From: Candidatus Faecivivens stercorigallinarum
Lineage (GTDB): Bacteria > Bacillota > Clostridia > Oscillospirales > Ruminococcaceae
Direction of reading: 5' to 3'
DNA length: 5,591 bases
Assembly: GCA_018715465.1 (NCBI GenBank)
Contig: DVLN01000023.1
Location: 1-5,591 of the forward strand
Shown here: positions 1 through 5,580 of the stretch, piece after piece
How the letters are laid out: every line of letters starts with the position of its first letter
Position numbering within the stretch: the stretch's first letter is position 1
Made by a program: the position numbers and the translations under genes
The notes under the pieces: generated by a model
What the model was told of the DNA's origin: nothing
The model's database searches: none
What the model saw: the letters and a program-made list of their open reading frames with translations, nothing else

Positions 1-21
1 GGACAAATTAGGACGATCGGC

Positions 22-52
22 TTGACTTGTGCAATTTTTCCTGTATCATAAT
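22..52 (+). promoter_or_regulatory. Putative sigma-A promoter of the aldo/keto reductase gene
   Basis: A -35-like TTGACT (22-27) is followed after 16 bp by TATCAT (44-49), which overlaps a second -10-like hexamer, CATAAT (47-52). The predicted transcription start is near 55-60, about 65 bases before the start codon. The -10 region lies inside an inverted repeat (36-63), so it could be occluded by a DNA-binding protein. Spacing and match are reasonable but not perfect, so this is a likely rather than certain promoter. Confidence 0.5.
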
Positions 53-74
53 AGACAGGAAAATCTATTTTTCC
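36..74. repeat. Inverted repeat with a third half-site, over the reductase promoter
   Basis: TTTTCCTGT (36-44) and ACAGGAAAA (55-63) form a perfect 9-bp inverted repeat with a 10-bp spacer, centred on the -10 region. A further copy of the left half, TTTTCC (69-74), can pair with the same GGAAAA (58-63). The octamer ATTTTTCC is therefore directly repeated at 34-41 and 67-74, 33 bp apart, about three helical turns. This may be a regulator's operator. Alternatively it is a weak AT-rich terminator hairpin of a gene to the left, since a T-rich stretch follows it. Confidence 0.45.
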
Positions 75-124
75 GGTTGTGTGCCGTCCTGGTACAGAAC
101 CGCAAAGACAGGAGTGCAGTAATA

Positions 125-1045
125 ATGAAAATGGTACCATTGGGAAAAAGCGGGTTACAGGTGCCTGCAATTGCAGTCGGCTGTATGCGGATCGGCGAAA
201 TGCCCGCAGAGAAGCTGGCGGAACATATCCGCTGGTGTGTTGATCATGGCCTGAACTTTTTTGATCACGCCGACATCTATGGGGGCGGCCGCTGCGAGGA
301 AAATTTACGAGAGGCTTTCCGTCAGACCGGACTCAGCCGCGATCAGGTCATCCTCCAGTCCAAATGCGGTATCCGTCAGGGAATGTATGATTTTTCAAAA
401 GAATACATCCTTTCGTCAGTAGACGGGATTTTGCAGCGGCTGGGGACCGATTATCTGGATGTTCTGGTGCTGCACCGTCCCGACGCGCTGATGGAGCCGG
501 AGGAGGTCGCGGAAGCGTTTGACCGGCTGGAACAGTCGGGCAAGGTGCGTTATTTTGGCGTCTCCAACCACCGTCCCGGACAGATTGAGCTGCTGAAAAA
601 GGCAGTCCGTCAGCCGCTGGTGGTTAATCAGTTACAGATGAGCATTCCCTGTTCCAGCATGATTGCAGCGGGGATGGAAACCAACATGATGACCGATGGT
701 GCGGTTGACCGTGATGGCGGCGTGCTGGATTACTGCCGCCTGCACGATATGACCATCCAGACCTGGTCTCCCTTCCAGTATGGATTTTTTGAGGGGGTAT
801 TCGTCGGCAATCGCGATAAGTTCCCCGAACTCAATCAGGTATTGGATGAACTGAGCGGCAAATATGACGCGACCCCGACCGGCATTGCGACCGCGTGGAT
901 TCTGCGGCATCCGGCAAAGATGCAGATGGTCGCTGGAACGACCAACCTTGAAAGAATGGCGGAGATCGTCCGCGGCAGTGAAATCACCCTTGACCGCGCT
1001 GACTGGTACAGACTCTATCTGAGCGCTGGGCATATGCTGCCGTAA
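125..1045 (+). CDS. Aldo/keto reductase, YdhF-like
   Basis: Predicted cytosolic NAD(P)H-dependent oxidoreductase of 306 residues that reduces aldehydes or ketones; the physiological substrate cannot be told from sequence. It has the (beta/alpha)8 aldo/keto reductase pattern with all four catalytic residues: Asp47 and Tyr52 in FFDHADIYGG, Lys80 in QSKCGI and His117 in LVLHRPD. SGKVRYFGVSN (138-148) and NQLQ (168-171) are further family landmarks. The DHADIYGG, SKCGI and HRPD signatures and the C-terminal DWYRLYLSAG resemble E. coli YdhF (about 298 residues), so it appears full length. The start at 125 is chosen because AGGAG (110-114) lies 10 bases upstream; the in-frame ATG at 29 has no ribosome binding site and lies inside the promoter. 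No terminator follows: the next promoter begins eight bases after the stop. Family is secure; subfamily is from remembered similarity. Confidence 0.93.
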   Translation: MKMVPLGKSGLQVPAIAVGCMRIGEMPAEKLAEHIRWCVDHGLNFFDHADIYGGGRCEENLREAFRQTGLSRDQVILQSKCGIRQGMYDFSKEYILSSVDGILQRLGTDYLDVLVLHRPDALMEPEEVAEAFDRLEQSGKVRYFGVSNHRPGQIELLKKAVRQPLVVNQLQMSIPCSSMIAAGMETNMMTDGAVDRDGGVLDYCRLHDMTIQTWSPFQYGFFEGVFVGNRDKFPELNQVLDELSGKYDATPTGIATAWILRHPAKMQMVAGTTNLERMAEIVRGSEITLDRADWYRLYLSAGHMLP

Positions 1046-1053
1046 AAAATTGA

Positions 1054-1082
1054 TTGACAGTGGATTCATTTTGGAGTATACT
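1054..1082 (+). promoter_or_regulatory. Strong sigma-A promoter driving the fluoride riboswitch transcript
   Basis: Perfect -35 TTGACA (1054-1059), an optimal 17-bp spacer and a near-perfect -10 TATACT (1077-1082). Transcription should start around 1089-1090, only a few bases before the first stem of the riboswitch. A strong constitutive promoter followed by an RNA switch is the usual arrangement for riboswitch control by transcription termination. Confidence 0.88.
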
Positions 1083-1091
1083 ATTGCTCAA

Positions 1092-1153
1092 ATGGGGAAT
1101 GAAGTGCTCCCTGGGGAAACCCGAACCGCCTTAGACAGGCTGATGACTTCTGT
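1092..1153 (+). promoter_or_regulatory. Fluoride riboswitch aptamer (crcB motif)
   Basis: The leader carries the hallmarks of the fluoride-sensing crcB RNA. A first hairpin is formed by GGGA (1095-1098) with TCCC (1108-1111), with the loop containing ATGAAGT. The conserved GAACCGCC (1123-1130) follows, and GCC (1128-1130) pairs with GGC (1138-1140). The conserved GGCTGATGACTTCTG (1138-1152) completes it. GAAGT in the first loop (1101-1105) is exactly complementary to ACTTC (1146-1150), giving the pseudoknot that defines this aptamer. A small extra stem-loop, GGG-GAAA-CCC (1113-1122), with a GNRA-type loop is inserted between the conserved parts. By established knowledge of the class, the RNA binds one fluoride ion through Mg2+ ions and usually switches on fluoride-defence genes. 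The call comes from motif and structure recognition, not a covariance-model search. Confidence 0.92.
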
Positions 1154-1185
1154 GATTTTATGTCGCAGGAGTTGTCAGCCTTTTT
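1138..1185 (+). terminator. Riboswitch-controlled intrinsic terminator (expression platform)
   Basis: The arms 1138-1155 and 1163-1180 pair over all 18 positions, counting G-T wobbles, around a 7-base loop (TTTTATG). The stem is followed by TTTTT (1181-1185) and a second T run (1189-1194). The 5' arm contains both the 3' strand of the aptamer's GCC/GGC stem (1138-1140) and the pseudoknot strand ACTTC (1146-1150), so terminator and folded aptamer cannot coexist. The inferred logic is that without fluoride the terminator forms, while with fluoride the stabilised aptamer holds the 5' arm and RNA polymerase continues into the antiporter gene. Confidence 0.93.
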
Positions 1186-1225
1186 GCGTTTTTTAGAGAC
1201 TTTTGTGACACTGGGAGGATTTTTT

Positions 1226-2425
1226 ATGTTGACATCACTCGCGTACATCTTTCTTGCAGGACTGGCGATGGCCGGAATCTGCCAGCAGCTGAAAATCCCG
1301 CGTATTATCGGAATGCTGGCGGTTGGGATTCTGCTTGGACCGTCGGTGCTGAATCTGCTGGACCCGTCGATTCTGTCGGTATCGGCTGACCTGCGTAAAA
1401 TGGCGCTGATTATTATTCTGCTCAAAGCAGGGTTGTCACTGAATATTGCCGACCTGAAAAGGGTGGGACGGCCGGCAGTCATGATGTCGTTTGTACCGGC
1501 CAGCTTTGAGATCCTGGGGTTTGTGCTGCTGGGGCCGGTGCTGTTGGGGCTGAGCGTGGTTGAAGCGGCCGTGATGGGGGCTGTACTAGCGGCGGTTTCA
1601 CCGGCAGTCGTCGTCCCGCGGATGGTGCAGCTGATGGAAAGCAGGTACGGGACCGGAAAGAGCATCCCGCAGATGATTATGGCGGGGGCGTCCTGTGACG
1701 ATATCTTTGTCATTGTGCTGTTCACCACCTTTGCCGGGATGGCACAGGGCGGCAGCGTCGGCATTGGCGGTTTTATCGGAATTCCAGTTTCAATCGTTTC
1801 AGGGCTTTTGCTGGGAGCAGGTGTCGGATGGCTGACCGGGCGTTTTTTTGAGACAGCGTATGCCCACCGGCACTGTATCCGCAACAGTATGAAAGTGATT
1901 GTTCTGCTTGGGTTGTCTTTCCTGCTGGTATCAGTGGAGGAATGGCTGGATGGGATTTTGCCGGTATCGGGTTTGCTTGCGGTGGTGAGCATGGCGGCGG
2001 TGCTGAAAGCAACCAGCACCGAATTTGTCTCCAAACGGCTGTCGGAAAAGTTCGGCAAACTCTGGCTGGCAGCAGAAGTCATCCTGTTTGTACTGGTCGG
2101 TGCAGCGGTCGATATCCGGTATACGCTGGTGGCGGGACCGGCAGCGGTGGTATTGATTCTGCTGGCACTGATCTTCCGGTCGGTCGGGGTTACACTGTGC
2201 ATGCTGGGGACAAAGCTAAATCTGTGGGAACGGCTGTTTTGCGTGATTGCCTACCTGCCTAAAGCGACGGTACAGGCGGCAATCGGTTCGGTGCCACTGG
2301 CAATGGGGTTGTCCTGCGGCAATATCGTGCTGTCGGTTGCGGTGCTGGCGATTATCATTACAGCGCCACTGGGGGCGTTTGGCATCGACTTTTCCTATAA
2401 GCGACTGCTCGAAAAAGAAAAATAA
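1226..2425 (+). CDS. Fluoride-riboswitch-controlled NHA-type (CPA superfamily) cation:proton antiporter
   Basis: Integral membrane antiporter of 399 residues, hydrophobic throughout, with about a dozen predicted helices. It has the CPA-superfamily core: an unwound-helix motif AAVSPAVVVPRM (122-133), paired acidic residues Asp158-Asp159 in AGASCDDIF, LVGAAVDI (290-297), Arg318 in a late helix, and PKATVQAAIG (345-354). AVSPAVVVP, the following DD and PKATVQAAIG together resemble the NHA (SLC9B/NHA2) branch of CPA2 more than NhaP/NHE-type CPA1. Glu95, Arg318 and Lys346 are likely the other conserved intramembrane charges. ATG 1226 is chosen because GGGAGGA (1213-1219) lies 6 bases upstream; an in-frame ATG at 1160 falls in the terminator loop and has no ribosome binding site. 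The fluoride riboswitch implies a role in fluoride tolerance: fluoride export, or restoring pH or ion balance after HF entry. The transported ions are not determined by sequence. No crcB/Fluc or CLC-F gene is in the window. Confidence 0.92.
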   Translation: MLTSLAYIFLAGLAMAGICQQLKIPRIIGMLAVGILLGPSVLNLLDPSILSVSADLRKMALIIILLKAGLSLNIADLKRVGRPAVMMSFVPASFEILGFVLLGPVLLGLSVVEAAVMGAVLAAVSPAVVVPRMVQLMESRYGTGKSIPQMIMAGASCDDIFVIVLFTTFAGMAQGGSVGIGGFIGIPVSIVSGLLLGAGVGWLTGRFFETAYAHRHCIRNSMKVIVLLGLSFLLVSVEEWLDGILPVSGLLAVVSMAAVLKATSTEFVSKRLSEKFGKLWLAAEVILFVLVGAAVDIRYTLVAGPAAVVLILLALIFRSVGVTLCMLGTKLNLWERLFCVIAYLPKATVQAAIGSVPLAMGLSCGNIVLSVAVLAIIITAPLGAFGIDFSYKRLLEKEK

Positions 2426-2448
2426 ACATCTTTTTATGCTGAATGCAC

Positions 2449-2477
2449 TGTACATTTTGTAGAAAATGTTGTAAAAT
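2449..2477 (+). promoter_or_regulatory. Possible weak promoter upstream of the S9 peptidase gene
   Basis: TGTACA (2449-2454, four of six matches to the -35 consensus) lies 17 bp before TAAAAT (2472-2477, five of six matches to the -10). It would start transcription near 2484, about 65 bases upstream of the peptidase ATG. The stretch is AT-rich and chance matches are common, so confidence is limited. If it is not used, the peptidase depends on read-through from the riboswitch promoter. Confidence 0.4.
2452..2469. repeat. Short inverted repeat between the putative -35 and -10
   Basis: ACATTTT (2452-2458) and AAAATGT (2463-2469) are perfect 7-bp inverted copies around GTAG. The repeat occupies the spacer of the possible peptidase promoter, where repressors often bind. 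It is AT-rich and short and could be chance. Confidence 0.3.
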
Positions 2478-2548
2478 AAAACCAGTGTCCTGCTGGCAGA
2501 ACTTTACCGGCTGGACTATTTATCCGATTTTGAAAGAAGGAATATCAG

Positions 2549-4546
2549 ATGGAACAGCTGAAACTGAAGGACTTTTTAAATTACCGGTTCCTTTCGGCCG
2601 TGCGGTATGCGCCGGATGGCAAACGAGCCGTGTTTGTCGTCTCGAACAGCAATGAAGAAGAAAACTGCTATGAAAGCAGACTCTGGATGTACGACGGACA
2701 GCTCCGCCAGCTGACCGGTATTGGTAAGGAAGGACAGTTTTTCTGGGAAGATGAGACCCATATCCTGTTCCCGGCGGTCCGTTCGGCAGCGGAAGAAAAA
2801 CGGCAGAAGGCGGGCGAACAGTTTACCAGCTTTTACCGTCTGGATGTGACCGGCGGCGAAGCGGTTCCGGCATTCACCCTTCCCTTTGCCGCGCAGGATC
2901 TGCGCAGCCTGGGGAATGGAAAATGGCTGGTCATGGGCAAAATTGACGCCGGATGCTCGGAATATTACGGCATGACGGCAGAAGAGCGGACCGAGGCGGA
3001 CGAGGCGCGCAAAAAGGAAAAGGACTATGAAGTCTTTGACGAAATCCCCTTCTGGGGCAACGGTCGAGGCGTTACCAACAAACTGCGCCGCGCGCTGTTT
3101 GTGTACGATACGGCAGATGGCAGCTGCAAACGGGTGACCGATTCGCTGTTCCAGACCGACAGCTTTGAGGTGATTGGCGATACCGTTTATTTCTTCGGCG
3201 ATGCCTTTGAGGCGCACGCGATCCGTAACCACAGCCTTTTGTATGCGCTGGACGTTCCCACAGGTACGGTCAGAACGATTCGGGAATATACCGGTTTTTA
3301 CGCACATGAGCTGATCAATGTCAACGGTCGGCTGCTGATGTTGGGGACCGAGGGACGCCGCCATGGCCTGAATGAAAACGAGTGGGTCTATCAGGTGGAC
3401 ACCGAAACTGGTGAGCTGACGGTTATCCACGAGGAAGAGTACAGCATGTACAGCAGCGTCGGCAGCGACTGCCGGTATGGCGGCGGACAGGAGATGAGAG
3501 CAAACGGCGATATCCTGTATCATCTGACCACCCGTGAAGGCAATTCTCATCTGTACGCGCTGTCGATGGACGGAAATTCGGTTCCGGTCGTTGTAAAAGA
3601 CGGTTCGATTGACGAATTTGATATTCCCGAACAGGGCGGCAAGGCATTGATGGTTGCGATGTATGACACCCGTCTTCAGGAACTGTATGAAGCAGACCTC
3701 AAGACCGGCGAGGTGACGCAGGTCAGCCATTTCAACGATGCAGTGCTGGAAGGCAAATATGTTGCGGTTCCGCAGCCGATCAGTGTGCAGAGTGAAGGCT
3801 GGACAATTGGCGGATGGGTGCTGCTCCCGAAGGACTTTGACCCTGAAAAGAGCTATCCGGCGGTGCTGGACATCCATGGCGGCCCCAAGACGGTTTACGG
3901 CCCGGTATTCTATCATGAGATGCAGGTCTGGGCGAACATGGGTTACTTTGTCTTCTACTGCAACCCGATGGGCAGCGACGGACGGGATAACAAGTTTATG
4001 GATATCCGCGGCCATTACGGCGAGACCGACTATAAAAACCTGATGGATTTCACCGACGCGGTGCTGGCGGCCTATCCCCAGATCGACCGGACAAAAGTCT
4101 GTGAAACCGGCGGAAGCTATGGCGGCTTTATGACCAACTGGATTATTGGCCATACCGACCGTTTTGTCTGTGCGGCCTCCCAGCGTTCGATTGCCAACTG
4201 GCTGAGCTTTTACGGGGTATCGGATATCGGTGTCGAGTTCGCAAAGGACCAGTGTGACGCCGACCCGATCAGTACGCCGGATAAGATGTGGGAGCACTCG
4301 CCGATGCGGTATGCCGGCAATGTCAAGACTCCTACGCTGTTTATCCATTCGGATGAGGATTACCGTTGCCCGCTGGCGGAAGGACTCCAGATGTATACCA
4401 GTCTGGCTGCACAGGGGGTTCCAACCCGTCTGTGCCTGTTCCATGGCGAAAACCATGAGCTGTCCCGTTCCGGCAAGCCTCAGCACAGGGTACGCCGTCT
4501 GACGGAAATCACCAACTGGTTTGAAAAGTATGCCCGCGAAAAATAA
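2549..4546 (+). CDS. S9-family prolyl-oligopeptidase-type serine peptidase (acylaminoacyl-peptidase/YuxL-like)
   Basis: Predicted cytosolic serine peptidase of 665 residues, close to the usual length of bacterial S9C enzymes such as B. subtilis YuxL. Residues 1 to about 400 contain repeated beta-strand units (for example LWMYDGQLRQLTG, LFVYDTADGSCKRVTD, LYALDVPTGTVRTI) typical of the beta-propeller that restricts access to short peptides. Residues about 410-665 form the alpha/beta-hydrolase domain. LDIHGGP (440-446) is the oxyanion-region motif. The likely triad is Ser523 in GGSYGGF, Asp604 in HSDEDYRCP and His636 in GENHELSRSGKP; the last motif is a hallmark of the family. There is no signal peptide. 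GAAGGA (2536-2541) lies 7 bases before the ATG. It likely trims short or N-acylated peptides; exact specificity is unknown. It follows the antiporter by 123 bp with no terminator between, so partial co-transcription is plausible. Gene and family are secure. Confidence 0.95.
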   Translation: MEQLKLKDFLNYRFLSAVRYAPDGKRAVFVVSNSNEEENCYESRLWMYDGQLRQLTGIGKEGQFFWEDETHILFPAVRSAAEEKRQKAGEQFTSFYRLDVTGGEAVPAFTLPFAAQDLRSLGNGKWLVMGKIDAGCSEYYGMTAEERTEADEARKKEKDYEVFDEIPFWGNGRGVTNKLRRALFVYDTADGSCKRVTDSLFQTDSFEVIGDTVYFFGDAFEAHAIRNHSLLYALDVPTGTVRTIREYTGFYAHELINVNGRLLMLGTEGRRHGLNENEWVYQVDTETGELTVIHEEEYSMYSSVGSDCRYGGGQEMRANGDILYHLTTREGNSHLYALSMDGNSVPVVVKDGSIDEFDIPEQGGKALMVAMYDTRLQELYEADLKTGEVTQVSHFNDAVLEGKYVAVPQPISVQSEGWTIGGWVLLPKDFDPEKSYPAVLDIHGGPKTVYGPVFYHEMQVWANMGYFVFYCNPMGSDGRDNKFMDIRGHYGETDYKNLMDFTDAVLAAYPQIDRTKVCETGGSYGGFMTNWIIGHTDRFVCAASQRSIANWLSFYGVSDIGVEFAKDQCDADPISTPDKMWEHSPMRYAGNVKTPTLFIHSDEDYRCPLAEGLQMYTSLAAQGVPTRLCLFHGENHELSRSGKPQHRVRRLTEITNWFEKYAREK

Positions 4547-4558
4547 ATAACCGAAGAT

Positions 4559-4606
4559 AAAAAACAGCTTCCTTTCCCGGATGGAGAACCGGGGAAGGAA
4601 GCTGTT
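4559..4606 (-). terminator. Intrinsic terminator of the leftward small gene
   Basis: Arms 4563-4580 and 4589-4606 pair over 18 bp with one wobble, around an 8-base loop. Read on the minus strand the stem runs straight into a six-T run (complement of the A run at 4559-4564), the classic form. On the plus strand the stem is followed by CTGGCG with no T tract, so it would end peptidase transcripts less well. It lies 17 bases past the stop codon of the small leftward gene, which supports that gene being expressed. Confidence 0.85.
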
Positions 4607-4622
4607 CTGGCGTCAGAGAAGG

Positions 4623-4820
4623 TCAACGGTAATGACCGCGAACCGGCATAAGTCCCTGTAGCTGGCGAAGCTGTTCGGAACAGAGCTGATTATGTATCCG
4701 AAGAAAGTTTTTCCGTTTGAGGTTTTCTTCCCGCTGACGGTTTTGACGTTCGGCCCACCGGTCGCAGGTCTTGTGACAATCGGGATGAAAATACGGGCAT
4801 TGGTTCTGACAGGGTAACAT
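4623..4820 (-). CDS. Small Cys/His-rich protein, possible zinc-binding, function unknown
   Basis: A 65-residue protein. The N-terminus holds C4-x3-C8-x6-C15-x3-C19 with His12 and His16 nearby (CPYFHPDCHKTCDRW), suggesting a small metal-binding knuckle. A highly charged, probably helical stretch rich in Arg, Glu, Gln and Lys (about 21-41) follows, then a basic tail. Small proteins with a CPxxxxxCHxxC start are, from memory, widespread in clostridial genomes and phages without assigned function. ATG at 4820 is chosen because AAGGAGG (minus strand, 4833-4827) lies 6 bases upstream; an upstream in-frame ATG at 4853 lacks such a site and would add 11 residues. Three independent signals support a real gene: an extended -10 promoter, this ribosome binding site and a downstream terminator. 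It is convergent with the peptidase and divergent from the TetR gene. No signal peptide or membrane helix is seen. Confidence 0.82.
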   Translation of the reverse strand: MLPCQNQCPYFHPDCHKTCDRWAERQNRQREENLKRKNFLRIHNQLCSEQLRQLQGLMPVRGHYR

Positions 4821-4826
4821 GATACT

Positions 4827-4833
4827 CCTCCTT
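4827..4833 (-). promoter_or_regulatory. Strong ribosome binding site of the small Cys-rich gene
   Basis: On the minus strand AAGGAGG is separated by 6 bases from ATG 4820. It is a near-perfect Shine-Dalgarno sequence and decides the start of this short gene in favour of the 65-residue form. Confidence 0.85.
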
Positions 4834-4882
4834 TTCGGGCATCGCCGCCGCATCTGAGAAAAATACGGGCTCCCTGTTTGCT

Positions 4883-4891
4883 ATTATAACA
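4883..4891 (-). promoter_or_regulatory. Extended -10 promoter of the small Cys-rich gene
   Basis: The minus strand reads TGT-TATAAT (4891-4883), a consensus extended -10 element. No good -35 lies at 17 bp; CTGACA (4915-4910) is 21 bp away, too far for normal spacing. Extended -10 promoters can work without a -35. The predicted start is near 4876, giving a leader of about 55 bases. Confidence 0.6.
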
Positions 4892-4942
4892 GCTTGCTGG
4901 TGCAATTTTTGTCAGATAACTGTAAATTAAAGGAAAAATCTG

Positions 4943-4972
4943 TTTACGCGGGCAACAGGAATATGATATAAT
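4943..4972 (+). promoter_or_regulatory. Promoter of the TetR-family gene
   Basis: TATAAT (4967-4972) is preceded by TG at 4964-4965, an extended -10. A partial -35, TTTACG (4943-4948), lies 18 bp upstream. The predicted start near 4979 leaves a leader of about 35 bases to the GTG. It diverges from the small gene's promoter with about 75 bp between the two -10 elements, so a protein bound between them could affect both. Confidence 0.65.
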
Positions 4973-5013
4973 GATAATAGAGAAAAATAAGCGTCAGACA
5001 GGAGTGAGAAAAG

Positions 5014-5580
5014 GTGCCGCGGGATACACAACAGATTATACAGTCCGCTTTTATCCGCATTTTGAATCAGAAGCCGCTGGATAAAATTACCGTTCGGGAT
5101 GTCGTCAGTGAATGCAATGTCAGCCGGAATACTTTTTATTATTATTATCAGGATATTTATGCTCTTCTGGAACGGGTTTTGCTGGATGAAACCGAACAGG
5201 CATTGCAGGTCGATTTTACCGACAGCAGCTGGCCGGAAGGGGTGATTGCTTCGGCACATTTTGCCTTGCAGAACCGCCGGGCGGTCTATCATATTTTTCA
5301 GTCGGATGGACGAAGGTTTCTGGAAAAATACCTGAACCGTGTGGTCGGTGAGGTACTTGACCGTTATGTCCGTGATCAGGCAGCGGGGCTGACGCCGGAT
5401 GATAAGGATGTCCGGCTGGTTTCGATGTTTTACCGTAAAGCGCTGATCGGGATGATGATGGACTGGATGGCCCATGGCATGAAAGATGACCCGGAGCAGA
5501 TCATCCGACGGCTTGGTCAATTGCTGGATGGGAATATCCGGCGGATTTTGCTGGCTGCTGAAAAAAATAAAATTGTGTGA
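5014..5580 (+). CDS. TetR/AcrR-family transcriptional regulator
   Basis: A 188-residue regulator. Residues about 5-52 form the TetR-type DNA-binding domain, with the helix-turn-helix ITVRDVVSECNVSRNTFYYYYQDIYALL spanning 25-52; the FYYYYQDIYALL end is the typical TetR recognition-helix signature. Residues about 55-185 form the ligand-binding and dimerisation domain. FYRKALIGMMMDWMAHGM (139-156) resembles the C-terminal domain of the DhaS-like TetR group. Translation starts at GTG, with AGGAG (5000-5004) 9 bases upstream; no better in-frame ATG is seen. TetR proteins are normally repressors relieved by a small molecule, but neither ligand nor target is shown here. Candidate targets are its own promoter region, the divergent small gene, or a gene beyond the right edge. 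Full length is 188, normal for the family. Confidence 0.93.
   Translation: MPRDTQQIIQSAFIRILNQKPLDKITVRDVVSECNVSRNTFYYYYQDIYALLERVLLDETEQALQVDFTDSSWPEGVIASAHFALQNRRAVYHIFQSDGRRFLEKYLNRVVGEVLDRYVRDQAAGLTPDDKDVRLVSMFYRKALIGMMMDWMAHGMKDDPEQIIRRLGQLLDGNIRRILLAAEKNKIV

Noticed and set aside
29..124. N-terminal extension of the reductase by 32 residues from ATG 29
   Set aside because: It overlaps the predicted promoter, has no ribosome binding site and does not match the family, whose proteins begin just before the LGKSGLQVP strand at the 125 start.
1160..1225. N-terminal extension of the antiporter by 22 residues from ATG 1160
   Set aside because: This ATG lies in the loop of the riboswitch terminator, has no ribosome binding site, and the extension is translated terminator sequence. 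ATG 1226 has GGGAGGA at 6 bases.
2412..2437. AAAAAGA ... TCTTTTT pairing at the end of the antiporter gene as a terminator
   Set aside because: The 7-bp stem is almost all A-T and has no T run after it; it is not a credible terminator.
2443..2655. Small plus-strand frame of 70 codons between antiporter and peptidase
   Set aside because: It has no ribosome binding site, overlaps the peptidase start in another frame and has no recognisable content.
2576..4486. Long minus-strand open frame of 636 codons opposite the peptidase
   Set aside because: It mirrors the codon structure of a secure S9 peptidase with intact catalytic motifs; its translation shows no recognisable domain. Likewise the 373-codon minus-strand frame opposite the antiporter (1081-2202), rich in Ser/Thr/Ile, is an antisense shadow.
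4996..5006. Eleven-base match AGACAGGAGTG shared between the reductase (106-116) and TetR (4996-5006) leaders
   Set aside because: Both copies are centred on the Shine-Dalgarno sequence, where similarity is expected; flanks differ, so no shared operator is claimed.
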